From JAQIBY01 sp051747965 (GTDB taxonomy: Bacteria > Bacteroidota > Bacteroidia > Bacteroidales > ML635J-15): a stretch of DNA of 64,000 nt. Location of the stretch: contig JBNJGS010000006.1 in assembly GCA_051747965.1 (NCBI GenBank), forward strand, positions 1-64,000. The letters run 5' to 3'. The notes beneath the pieces are model-generated. The model did no database searches, was not told where the DNA came from, and saw only the letters and a list, made by a program, of their open reading frames with translations. The position numbers were made by a program, and so were the translations under genes. Below are positions 27,325-34,706 of this stretch, one piece after another (within the stretch, counting starts at the first letter, position 1; each line of letters opens with the position of its first letter).

Positions 27325-27837
27325 ATGAAAAACATTTCACTCATTATTATAATAACACTGCTTATGTTTTCATGCAAATCTACAAATGTACCAACCCGTG
27401 CAAAATCGGTCGATCTGGAAAAATATGCCGGCACCTGGTATGAAATCGCAAGATATCCTGTCAGCTTTGAGGAGGGCTGTTCCTGTGTAACTGCTACATA
27501 TAAGCCCGGAGGCAGATATGTCCGTGTAATCAACAGATGTAAAAAAAACGGAGAATCCAGGGATATCAAAGGCAAGGCTTTCCCGGTCAAAGGCAGTAAG
27601 AATACCAGGCTAAAGGTCCAATTTTTCTGGCCGTTCAGGGCAGGATACTGGATTATTGGCCTGGATGATGAATATCAGTGGGCCCTGGTCGGCAGCCCGT
27701 CAAAAAAATATTGCTGGATTTTGGCCCGTGACAAAACCATCTCCACAGAAGAGCTGAAGTACATCACTGATATCATGCATGCTGAGGGATATGATAAAAA
27801 CCGTTTACATTTCACAAAACATAATTGCCATGAGTAA
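27325..27837 (+). CDS. Outer-membrane lipocalin lipoprotein (Blc-like)
   Basis: The 170-residue protein has a lipoprotein signal (hydrophobic run 5-14, lipobox MFSC, Cys17) and the bacterial lipocalin signature AGTWYEIARYP (about 35-45). Further family positions are NRCKKNG, LKVQFFWPFRAGYWIIGLD and YCWILAR. Bacterial lipocalins of this class sit on the outer membrane and bind lysophospholipids or fatty acids. Cysteines near ECSCV and NRC may form disulfides. It overlaps the following macro-domain gene by 8 nt (27830-27837), so translation of the two is likely linked although their compartments differ. Confidence 0.92.
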   Translation: MKNISLIIIITLLMFSCKSTNVPTRAKSVDLEKYAGTWYEIARYPVSFEEGCSCVTATYKPGGRYVRVINRCKKNGESRDIKGKAFPVKGSKNTRLKVQFFWPFRAGYWIIGLDDEYQWALVGSPSKKYCWILARDKTISTEELKYITDIMHAEGYDKNRLHFTKHNCHE

Positions 27838-28330
27838 GATCAAACTGTTAAAAGAAGACATCACAAAAATGAAAACCGACGCCATTGTCAATGCGGCCAA
27901 TGAAAGTCTGCAAGGCGGTGGCGGAGTTGACGGCGCCATACACAGGGCTGCCGGTCCGGAATTACCCGAAGCCACCAAAAAAATCGGCGGATGTCCCACA
28001 GGAGAAGCCCGGATCACAAAAGGCTTCAAACTACCGGCAAAATATATCATTCATACGGTCGGTCCTGTTTGGCGCGGTGGCGGTAAAGGTGAAGAAGTTC
28101 TGCTGGCCTCTGCGTACAGGGAAAGCATGGTTCTTGCAGAAAAACACAGACTCAGCAGCATAGCTTTTCCCAACATCAGCACCGGTGTTTATGGTTTCCC
28201 CAAAGAAAAAGCTGCAAAAATTGCCATTGATACCGTGAGGGACTATATGGAAAACCATGACTATCCCGAAATAGTTTATTTTGTGTGTTTTGATGATGAG
28301 AATTATGATATTTATCAAAAACTGCTTTGA
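27830..28330 (+). CDS. MacroD-type macro domain protein (ADP-ribose hydrolase)
   Basis: The 166-residue protein is one macro domain. It has DAIVNAANESLQGGGGVDGA, in which Asn24 and Asp34 match the catalytic pair of MacroD-type enzymes, and the phosphate loop ISTGVYGFP near residue 120. Such enzymes remove ADP-ribose from acidic side chains and hydrolyse O-acetyl-ADP-ribose. The ATG at 27830 is used; an open frame upstream lies inside lipocalin. It overlaps the lipocalin gene and follows pncB and pncA. No ADP-ribosyltransferase toxin gene is next to it, so a DarTG-like pair is not supported. Confidence 0.93.
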   Translation: MSKIKLLKEDITKMKTDAIVNAANESLQGGGGVDGAIHRAAGPELPEATKKIGGCPTGEARITKGFKLPAKYIIHTVGPVWRGGGKGEEVLLASAYRESMVLAEKHRLSSIAFPNISTGVYGFPKEKAAKIAIDTVRDYMENHDYPEIVYFVCFDDENYDIYQKLL

Positions 28331-28373
28331 GGCTAAGGTCTGATCAAGCTTATTTTATTCCCAGTCAGGGTTT

Positions 28374-29288
28374 TTAAGCAGCTTTTTTTTCGCTGGCTGC
28401 ATATTCCATGGCCCATATACTTACAAATCCCGCAAGAATAATCACCACAGCCACAGCAAATTCGGCATTGATCTGTGGCAAGTACCACTCATAACCCACT
28501 GCTTTTATCTCTCCGTTGAATGTCTCGTTTATCACATTTTTCCAGGGCCAGAGGATCCCAAGGGATCCCATGATAAACCCGGAAAGCAGGGCAATTGTCT
28601 GATTTCGGTATTTTTTAAATACCCATGAAAGTATCCATGAAAATGCCAAAATACCAATGCCTGCTCCAAGTACAGTGGGAATAAGAATATCCATTCGCAA
28701 GTTATTGACAGCATCAATCATGATGAGCTGATAATTGCCCATCAGGATGAGTACAAAAGAACCGGAAAGTCCGGGAAGTATCATACTGCATGCTGCCACC
28801 ATTCCGCAAATCATCACATACCAGACAGCAGAATTGCCGGTAGCAGGGGTCAGTAAAGATATGCTTATTGCTGCAGCAGTTCCAATAATAAAATTCAAAA
28901 CCACTGCCCAGTTCCATTTTTCTATTCGCCTTGCGACAAAATAAACAGATGCCATCACCAATCCAAAGAAAAATGCCCATATATGTATGGGATAATGCTC
29001 AAAAAGATAGTCAAACAGTTTGGCAATTGTCAGTATGGCAAATGCGATTCCAAACAGAACAAAGCCAAGAAAGAAGAAATCAACATGACGTGCAAATCCT
29101 TTAAAATTCCCTTTCAGCAATAGTTTTAACGCCTGAAGGTTAAAAGATTTGATTGCATTGATCAATCGTTCAAAAATGCCTGTAATCAGGGCGATGGTTC
29201 CTCCGGATACACCCGGAATAACATTGGCAGCCCCCATTGCCATTCCTTTCAGGGAGAAATTGATTGCATCTTTTACTGAATGTTTCAT
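28374..29288 (-). CDS. DUF368 family membrane protein (PopT-type polyprenyl-phosphate transporter)
   Basis: The 304-residue protein has about eight transmembrane helices and begins with the family signature MGAANVIPGVSGGTIALITG (about 17-36). A related half-repeat lies later (MILPGLSGSFVLILMGNY). DUF368 proteins were identified as polyprenyl-phosphate (C55-P) translocases that recycle the carrier lipid used in peptidoglycan and polysaccharide synthesis. The function here is inferred by family. The start ATG is at 29288; a TTG at 29297 is less likely. The TPR gene lies 24 nt upstream on the same strand, so they are probably co-transcribed. Confidence 0.9.
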   Translation of the reverse strand: MKHSVKDAINFSLKGMAMGAANVIPGVSGGTIALITGIFERLINAIKSFNLQALKLLLKGNFKGFARHVDFFFLGFVLFGIAFAILTIAKLFDYLFEHYPIHIWAFFFGLVMASVYFVARRIEKWNWAVVLNFIIGTAAAISISLLTPATGNSAVWYVMICGMVAACSMILPGLSGSFVLILMGNYQLIMIDAVNNLRMDILIPTVLGAGIGILAFSWILSWVFKKYRNQTIALLSGFIMGSLGILWPWKNVINETFNGEIKAVGYEWYLPQINAEFAVAVVIILAGFVSIWAMEYAASEKKAA

Positions 29289-29312
29289 ACGGCACAATAT
29301 TAGCCGGCAATA

Positions 29313-30725
29313 TTAGGAATTTTTCCTTAAAAGGTCACGCAATTCTTCGAGATATTGGGCTTTGGGATAGAATTCAAAAAAATCACTGGAGGCTTCTTTG
29401 TTAAGTTCCACAGCTTTTGTAAAATAAGAAATGGCATTGAGTTTATCTTCAACTTCAAGGTGATAAGCAGCCAGTCTGTATTTTATCTGAGCCGTATCAT
29501 GATTGTATGTTTCGCCACGCATGAGAAGTTCAATGGCACGCTCAACTTTTCCGGTAGAAAATTCCATATCAGCATAAGAAAGCCAGAAATCAGGATCGTA
29601 AGGATACAATTGCAGGGCTTTTTCAAAAGCATGTTCCGCATCCTCATCAAAGCCCATCTTTTGAGATGCCATACCCAGTGAATACCAGTAATCAGGGTTA
29701 TACGGAGCATGGTTCAAGGCCGTTTTCAGATAATAAATGCTTTCAAGAAAGGCAGCATGGTCGAATTTCAACAGGCTCATTCCATAATATGTATCAGAAA
29801 ACTCTGCATCAATTTCCTGAGATTTTTCGAAGCATTCCATGGCTTTATCAGCATCACCGGATTTGCGGTAAGCTTCACCCATTTCATAATAAATCTCTGC
29901 ATCACCGTCCTCATGCTGCAACAATATTTCATATTGGGCTACGGCCTCCTCATATTCATCGAGATTAGCCAGACACTGAGCCTTACCGTGGATTGCAGGA
30001 ATATAATCAGGCTTGATTGTAAGGGCATAGTCAAATGCTTCAAGTGCTTCGGAGCAATCATCCTGATTGTTATAATTCACGCCCAGGTTATACCATGCAG
30101 ACTCTGAAAAGGGATTAAGATTCAGATACTTGTGATAATACTTGACACTCAGCTTATTATTGCCCGCTTTTTCGTGACAGTATGCCAGGTCATAGAGTAA
30201 TTCGGGATCCCTGCCGCCGGAAGCTTTATAGGCTTTTTCGAAATAGCGTACAGCAGATGTAAACTGACGTGCAGTTTCAAATGTTGTTGCAATGGTATAA
30301 AACATTTCGTCGGCTTCCTCACCAGCCATTTCTATGGCTTTATTGAAATGTAATTCTGCCTTGTCAAACTGTTTGTTGAATACCAGTATCATACCTTTAA
30401 GGAGAGAAACCTCAGATCTGGAGGGCTCAATGGCTTCCACAACTTTCAGCATATTCCAGGCTGCGGTAATTTTTCCGTCAGAAAAAAGATATTTTGCCTT
30501 TCGGATTTTGATTCCCACTGCGTCGGGATGCATCTTATCAGCCAGCATAAGCAATGCTTTGACCTCCTTTGTTTCATTTTGATCAAGGAACTGGTCAAGC
30601 AAAACTTCCAACTCGCTGACTTCAAAATATTGCATAGCTTTGCCACCTTGTTTAAAGGCTTCATACTTCTGATTCAGCTCGTTAAATTCGTCCGGTAATA
30701 AAAAACCGAAATTTCCCTCACTCAT
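29313..30725 (-). CDS. Tetratricopeptide repeat protein
   Basis: The 470-residue soluble acidic protein is composed almost entirely of TPR helices from about residue 70 to 455. Repeats read like YYEMGEAYRKSGDADKAMEC, WYNLGVNYNNQDDCSEALEA and WYSLGMASQKMGFDEDAEHA. There is no signal peptide or transmembrane segment, so it is probably a cytoplasmic scaffold. Its partners are unknown. It sits between the DUF368 gene and rpe on the same strand with a candidate -7 box upstream (30753-30760). Confidence 0.9.
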   Translation of the reverse strand: MSEGNFGFLLPDEFNELNQKYEAFKQGGKAMQYFEVSELEVLLDQFLDQNETKEVKALLMLADKMHPDAVGIKIRKAKYLFSDGKITAAWNMLKVVEAIEPSRSEVSLLKGMILVFNKQFDKAELHFNKAIEMAGEEADEMFYTIATTFETARQFTSAVRYFEKAYKASGGRDPELLYDLAYCHEKAGNNKLSVKYYHKYLNLNPFSESAWYNLGVNYNNQDDCSEALEAFDYALTIKPDYIPAIHGKAQCLANLDEYEEAVAQYEILLQHEDGDAEIYYEMGEAYRKSGDADKAMECFEKSQEIDAEFSDTYYGMSLLKFDHAAFLESIYYLKTALNHAPYNPDYWYSLGMASQKMGFDEDAEHAFEKALQLYPYDPDFWLSYADMEFSTGKVERAIELLMRGETYNHDTAQIKYRLAAYHLEVEDKLNAISYFTKAVELNKEASSDFFEFYPKAQYLEELRDLLRKNS

Positions 30726-30752
30726 ACAATTACTACTCCTAAATTTCCATTA

Positions 30753-30760
30753 CAAATGTA
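30753..30760 (-). promoter_or_regulatory. Candidate -7 box for TPR-DUF368 transcript
   Basis: CAAATGTA on the plus strand reads TACATTTG on the minus strand, an exact TAnnTTTG match 27 nt upstream of the ATG at 30725. The -33 region is poor. Confidence 0.4.
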
Positions 30761-30786
30761 ATCAAAATACAGATAAGTTGAAAACA

Positions 30787-31425
30787 TTATTTCAACAGTT
30801 TGATCACTTTTTCGGGATTTTCGCTTTTGAATACAGCAGAACCTGCCACAACAGCATCGACACCGGATTTTTGGAGTATTTCCACATTGTCCGGAGAAAC
30901 ACCACCATCCACTTCAATGATCAGTTCCGGGTTTTTTTGGTCGGCCATTTCGCGCAATGCCTTGATTCTGTTGATAGTTTCGGGGATAAAGGACTGTCCT
31001 CCAAACCCGGGATTGACAGACATGATAAGAACCAAATCTATTTCGGGCAGAATGCTTTCAAGCAGATGCACAGGAGAATGCGGATTTAAGGAAACACCGG
31101 CTTTCATTCCCGCCTGTTTTATTTCCTGAACACACCGGTGCAAATGTGTAACAGCTTCATAATGCACAGTGAGTATATCGGCTCCGGCTTTTTGAAATTC
31201 CGTTACATAACGCTCGGGCTTTTCAATCATCAGATGAACGTCCAGTGGCTTTTCCGCCACAGATTTTATTTGTGAAATGACAGGAAAGCCAAAGGTAATG
31301 TTTGGCACATACATGCCATCCATGATATCCAGGTGAATCCAGTCTGCCCGGCTTTTGTTGAGCATCCGGATTTCATCCCCGAGTTTCAGGAAATCCGCCG
31401 ATAATAATGATGGTGATACAATCAT
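30787..31425 (-). CDS. rpe: Ribulose-phosphate 3-epimerase
   Basis: The 212-residue TIM-barrel enzyme interconverts ribulose 5-phosphate and xylulose 5-phosphate in the pentose phosphate pathway. Seen motifs: SPSLLSADF at the N-terminus, WIHLDIMDGMYVPN (His31, catalytic Asp33, Asp36), DVHLMIEKPE, MSVNPGFGGQSF and EVDGGV with the second catalytic Asp. The ATG at 31425 is used; the only upstream start is a TTG at 31440 that overlaps the U tract of the sigma-factor terminator. It is downstream of the sigma gene on the same strand but separated from it by that terminator. Confidence 0.96.
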   Translation of the reverse strand: MIVSPSLLSADFLKLGDEIRMLNKSRADWIHLDIMDGMYVPNITFGFPVISQIKSVAEKPLDVHLMIEKPERYVTEFQKAGADILTVHYEAVTHLHRCVQEIKQAGMKAGVSLNPHSPVHLLESILPEIDLVLIMSVNPGFGGQSFIPETINRIKALREMADQKNPELIIEVDGGVSPDNVEILQKSGVDAVVAGSAVFKSENPEKVIKLLK

Positions 31426-31449
31426 TGTTTTTACTTGCAAAGAAAAATA

Positions 31450-31473
31450 AAATCCCGGTATTTCCGGGATTTA
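31450..31473 (-). terminator. Rho-independent terminator overlapping the sigma factor stop codon
   Basis: On the minus strand ATCCCGG and CCGGGAT pair around an AAATA loop, and the stem is followed by a T-rich run (TTTTATTTTTC). The hairpin (31450-31472) takes in part of the stop codon TAA (31473-31471) of the sigma gene. It should end or attenuate transcription just before rpe. Confidence 0.8.
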
Positions 31474-32337
31474 TTTGAGATAAGATTTCAGGTTTTTGTG
31501 TCTGGATGATTGTTTCAGCCGCCGGATGCAGGATTCTTTAAGCTGCCGGACCCGCTCCCTGGTCAGACCATAAATCTCACCAATTTCCTCAAGAGAGTGG
31601 GCATAATATCCATTCAACCCATAATACATTTTGATGATTTCGGCTTCTCTTTTGTTGAGTATGCTAAGCGTCCGGTTTATCTCTTTATTGAGTGATTCCT
31701 GCATAAGCTCATCATCCGGTGGCACATTGTCTTCGGACTCCATGAGATCTTCCATGGTACCTTCATCGCCATCATCTCCAATGGGCTTATTCATTGACAG
31801 TTTGCGATTTACATTTCTCATATGCTCTTTCACATCACCCAGTCCCATTTGCATAAGATGGGCTATTTCCTCATCGGTAGGCTCACGCTGAAATTCCTGT
31901 TCAAGTTCGATTTTTGCTGAATTGATTTTCTGAATGGTACCGATTTTGTTCAATGGCAGGCGAATCAGGCGTCCCTGCACAGCCAAAGCATGTAGTATTG
32001 ATTGTCTGATCCACCATACAGCATAAGAAATAAACTTGAAGCCACGGGTTTCATCAAATCGTTGTGCCGCCTTGATGAGACCAAGATTTCCCTCATTAAC
32101 GAGGTCTTGCAGGCTCAAGCCCTGGTTCTGATATTGCTTAGCAACAGATACAACAAAGCGCAAATTGGCATGCACCAACTTGTCCAGAGCCTTTTTATCA
32201 CCCTGCTTGATTCTCTTGGCCAGTTCGATTTCTTCATCAGGGGAGATCATATCCATTTTTCCAATCTCCTGAAGATATCTCTCAAAGGCCGGAGTATCGC
32301 GGTTTGTTATTTGCTTTGTTATTTTTAATTGCCTCAT
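31471..32337 (-). CDS. rpoD: Primary RNA polymerase sigma factor (RpoD/SigA)
   Basis: The 288-residue protein is the compact Bacteroidota housekeeping sigma factor, lacking region 1.1 and the large non-conserved insert of proteobacterial RpoD. Seen: region 1.2 (FERYLQEIGKMDMISPDEE), region 2 (ANLRFVVSVAKQYQNQGLS and the -10 helix GFKFISYAVWWIRQSILHAL), region 3 and the region 4 helix-turn-helix (LEEIGEIYGLTRERVRQL). It directs core polymerase to the TTTG / TAnnTTTG promoters seen in this window. It is divergent from rho across 318 nt and has its own terminator. Confidence 0.96.
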   Translation of the reverse strand: MRQLKITKQITNRDTPAFERYLQEIGKMDMISPDEEIELAKRIKQGDKKALDKLVHANLRFVVSVAKQYQNQGLSLQDLVNEGNLGLIKAAQRFDETRGFKFISYAVWWIRQSILHALAVQGRLIRLPLNKIGTIQKINSAKIELEQEFQREPTDEEIAHLMQMGLGDVKEHMRNVNRKLSMNKPIGDDGDEGTMEDLMESEDNVPPDDELMQESLNKEINRTLSILNKREAEIIKMYYGLNGYYAHSLEEIGEIYGLTRERVRQLKESCIRRLKQSSRHKNLKSYLK

Positions 32338-32497
32338 TTTTTTATTCCTTCCTCTTAATGATATGCATTAAGCATTGTTTTCTTTCTTCTTATACGTAGA
32401 CGTTCATTTTATTGTTTTGGTTGCCTAATGTTAACAATATAAGCATCTATTTTGTTGCAAGGATTGAAATATTAAGGCAATAATGTTGATAACTTAC

Positions 32498-32528
32498 TTT
32501 GTTACAACAAAAATTATTCGTATATTTG
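32498..32528 (+). promoter_or_regulatory. Bacteroidota-type promoter of rho
   Basis: TTTG at 32498-32501 and TATATTTG at 32521-32528 match the -33 and -7 consensus exactly with the optimal 19-nt spacer. Transcription should start near 32535. Confidence 0.75.
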
Positions 32529-32565
32529 CCGCACATTCAATAAAACAACAATAAAGGATATTCTT

Positions 32566-32628
32566 TTATATCCCTTAAAAACACTCTAAAATTTTCTGAC
32601 ATTATAGTGTAAAGCGCAAAAAAATGCG
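32566..32628 (+). promoter_or_regulatory. Structured rho leader (three short hairpins)
   Basis: Three inverted repeats follow each other in the rho leader: GGATAT/ATATCC (32566-32571 with 32578-32583), ACACTcTAA/TTAtAGTGT (32581-32589 with 32602-32610) and CGCA/TGCG (32615-32618 with 32625-32628). The first two share bases 32581-32583 and so may be alternative structures. Rho genes in other bacteria are autoregulated through their leaders; a regulatory role here is inference. Confidence 0.35.
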
Positions 32629-32655
32629 AAATAGTTAATTTAATTAAAACAATAC

Positions 32656-34506
32656 ATGTACGACATTCTCGATTTAAATCAGAAGAAACTTCCTGAACTG
32701 AGACTAATAGCAAAACGATTAAATGTTAAACGGTTAAATTCCTACCGAAAAAAGGAACTTGTTTATGCTATCCTTGATGCCCAGGCCATCGAAGAGTCTC
32801 AAAACAACAACAAGGAGAAAACCCAGGACAATAAAGGTGATAAAAAGGACAACCGAAATGAGAAATCCCGCAAATCACCCCGGCCCCGTAAGCGCAGTGA
32901 AAAAGTAGCTACAGCCGATCCCGAAAAGAACAAGATCACTTTTGACAAACCCAGGGACAATGCAGGGGAAGAAAACAAAACCGAAGGTTCTGTTGCAGAC
33001 AAAGATTCAGGTAAAAATGTATCAGGTGAACAAAACAAGCAGGAGCAAACCTCCCGCTCACACCGCAAACACCGCAGGCACGAGTCTCAACCGGCTCCAA
33101 AGCCGCAGCAAAAACCTGCAAAATCATCTCCAGCTCAGGAATCTAAGAGAGCCGACAAACCGGTGGTAAAAGAACAAGAGAAAAACAAAGCACCAAGGCC
33201 GCAAAGACCAGAGCCCCCGAAAAATGTTGAGAAAAAGCCGCAGCAGGAACAATCGGCTCAGTCTCCTGACAAAAGCAAAAATCCACAGCATGACAAACGC
33301 AATGGTGGGCATAGCAATATTAACAACCAGCAAAGACATCAAAAGAACAGCAAAGACAAGCGAAATGACAATACGCCCTTTGATTTCAGCGGCCTGATAA
33401 CAAGCACAGGTGTTCTGGAAATCATGCCGGACGGCTTTGGTTTCTTACGTTCATCAGACTTTAATTATCTGAGCAGCCCCGATGATATTTATGTTTCCCA
33501 ATCTCAAATCAAGCTTTTTGGATTGAAAACAGGAGATACCATCGAAGGCACCATCCGTCCGCCGAAAGAAGGAGAAAAGTTTTTTCCGCTCATCAAAATC
33601 AAGAGCATAAACGGGCGCACACCTGAATTTGTCAGAGACCGTATCCCGTTCGACCACCTGACACCAATTTTCCCGGATAAAAAATTCAACATCCTCGGTA
33701 AAGGACAGGATAGTCTGAGTACCCGTATTGTTGACCTCTTCTCTCCCATTGGTAAAGGACAACGTGGCCTGATTGTTTCACAACCGAAAACAGGAAAAAC
33801 AGTTCTTCTGCAGCAAATTGCCAATGCCATCGCAACAAATCACCCTGAAGTGTATCTGATGATCCTTTTGGTTGATGAGCGCCCTGAAGAGGTAACTGAC
33901 ATGGCCAGAAATGTGAATGCTGAAGTTGTTTCTTCCACCTTTGATGAACCGGCAGAACGACATGTAAAAGTGTCAAATATCGTACTGGAAAAAGCCAAAC
34001 GCATGGTAGAATGCGGACATGATGTTGTCATCCTGCTCGATTCAATCACCCGCCTGGCCAGGGCACACAATACCGTTGCACCAGCATCGGGCCGTGTACT
34101 CTCAGGTGGTGTGGATGCAAATGCATTGCACAAACCCAAACGTTTCTTTGGCGCAGCCAGAAACATTGAAAAAGGCGGATCACTTACCATACTGGCCACT
34201 GCTCTGACTGAGACAGGCTCCAAAATGGATGATGTTATCTTCGAAGAGTTTAAAGGAACAGGTAATATGGAATTGCAGCTTGACCGCAAACTTTCAAACC
34301 GCAGAATTTACCCATCACTCGATATTACAGCCTCCAGCACACGTCGCGAAGACCTGCTGCACTCCAAAGAGTTGCTGAACAGAATCTGGGTACTGCGCAA
34401 ATTCCTCTCCGATATGACATCTATGGAAGCCATGAACTTCATGAGACAGCGTTTACCACAAACAAAATCAAACGAAGAGTTTCTTGCTACCATGGACAAA
34501 GGATAA
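32656..34506 (+). CDS. rho: Transcription termination factor Rho with large disordered insertion
   Basis: The 616-residue hexameric RNA helicase ends transcription at C-rich unstructured RNA. Residues 1-45 form the Rho N-terminal helical part (LDLNQKKLPELRLIAKRLN). About 48-238 is a hydrophilic low-complexity insertion rich in Lys, Gln, Asn, Pro and Glu. The cold-shock RNA-binding fold spans about 246-310 (GVLEIMPDGFGFLRSSDFNY). The ATPase follows, with Walker A QPKTGKT at 376-382, VDERPEEVTDM, ILLDSITRLARAHN and the Q/R loops. A similar insertion in Bacteroides Rho has been reported to drive phase separation. The start ATG at 32656 lies about 120 nt after the promoter, and a terminator follows the stop. 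Confidence 0.97.
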   Translation: MYDILDLNQKKLPELRLIAKRLNVKRLNSYRKKELVYAILDAQAIEESQNNNKEKTQDNKGDKKDNRNEKSRKSPRPRKRSEKVATADPEKNKITFDKPRDNAGEENKTEGSVADKDSGKNVSGEQNKQEQTSRSHRKHRRHESQPAPKPQQKPAKSSPAQESKRADKPVVKEQEKNKAPRPQRPEPPKNVEKKPQQEQSAQSPDKSKNPQHDKRNGGHSNINNQQRHQKNSKDKRNDNTPFDFSGLITSTGVLEIMPDGFGFLRSSDFNYLSSPDDIYVSQSQIKLFGLKTGDTIEGTIRPPKEGEKFFPLIKIKSINGRTPEFVRDRIPFDHLTPIFPDKKFNILGKGQDSLSTRIVDLFSPIGKGQRGLIVSQPKTGKTVLLQQIANAIATNHPEVYLMILLVDERPEEVTDMARNVNAEVVSSTFDEPAERHVKVSNIVLEKAKRMVECGHDVVILLDSITRLARAHNTVAPASGRVLSGGVDANALHKPKRFFGAARNIEKGGSLTILATALTETGSKMDDVIFEEFKGTGNMELQLDRKLSNRRIYPSLDITASSTRREDLLHSKELLNRIWVLRKFLSDMTSMEAMNFMRQRLPQTKSNEEFLATMDKG

Positions 34507-34531
34507 GAACAAACAAAAAATATCATTTATC

Positions 34532-34565
34532 AAAACCCGGGGCAATGTCTCCGGGTTTTGTTTTT
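34532..34565 (+). terminator. Rho-independent terminator of rho
   Basis: AAAACCCGG (34532-34540) pairs with CCGGGTTTT (34551-34559), extended inward by G-U and G-C pairs around a CAATGT loop, then TG and five T to 34565. It lies 26 nt after the rho stop. Confidence 0.88.
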
Positions 34566-34706
34566 CCACCCCATGATGCCACATAGTCTACTATGCTTCA
34601 GTTATTTGCACGCATCACTCCCACAAATACAGCTACGCCTGACATGATGAATTTTTGCCATGTGGCAAATTCTTCGTATATTTTGTCAGAACCAATCCGG
34701 AAAATC

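Larger units (their letters stand above)
32338..32655. other. 318-nt divergent region between rpoD and rho
   Basis: The right half holds the rho promoter (32498-32528) and a leader of about 120 nt with three small hairpins (32566-32628). The left half should hold the rpoD promoter on the minus strand; I see no box that fits without mismatches. No reading frame is credible. Confidence 0.65.

Noticed and set aside
27830..28330. Macro domain as antitoxin of a DarTG-type pair
   Set aside because: No ADP-ribosyltransferase gene is adjacent on either side.
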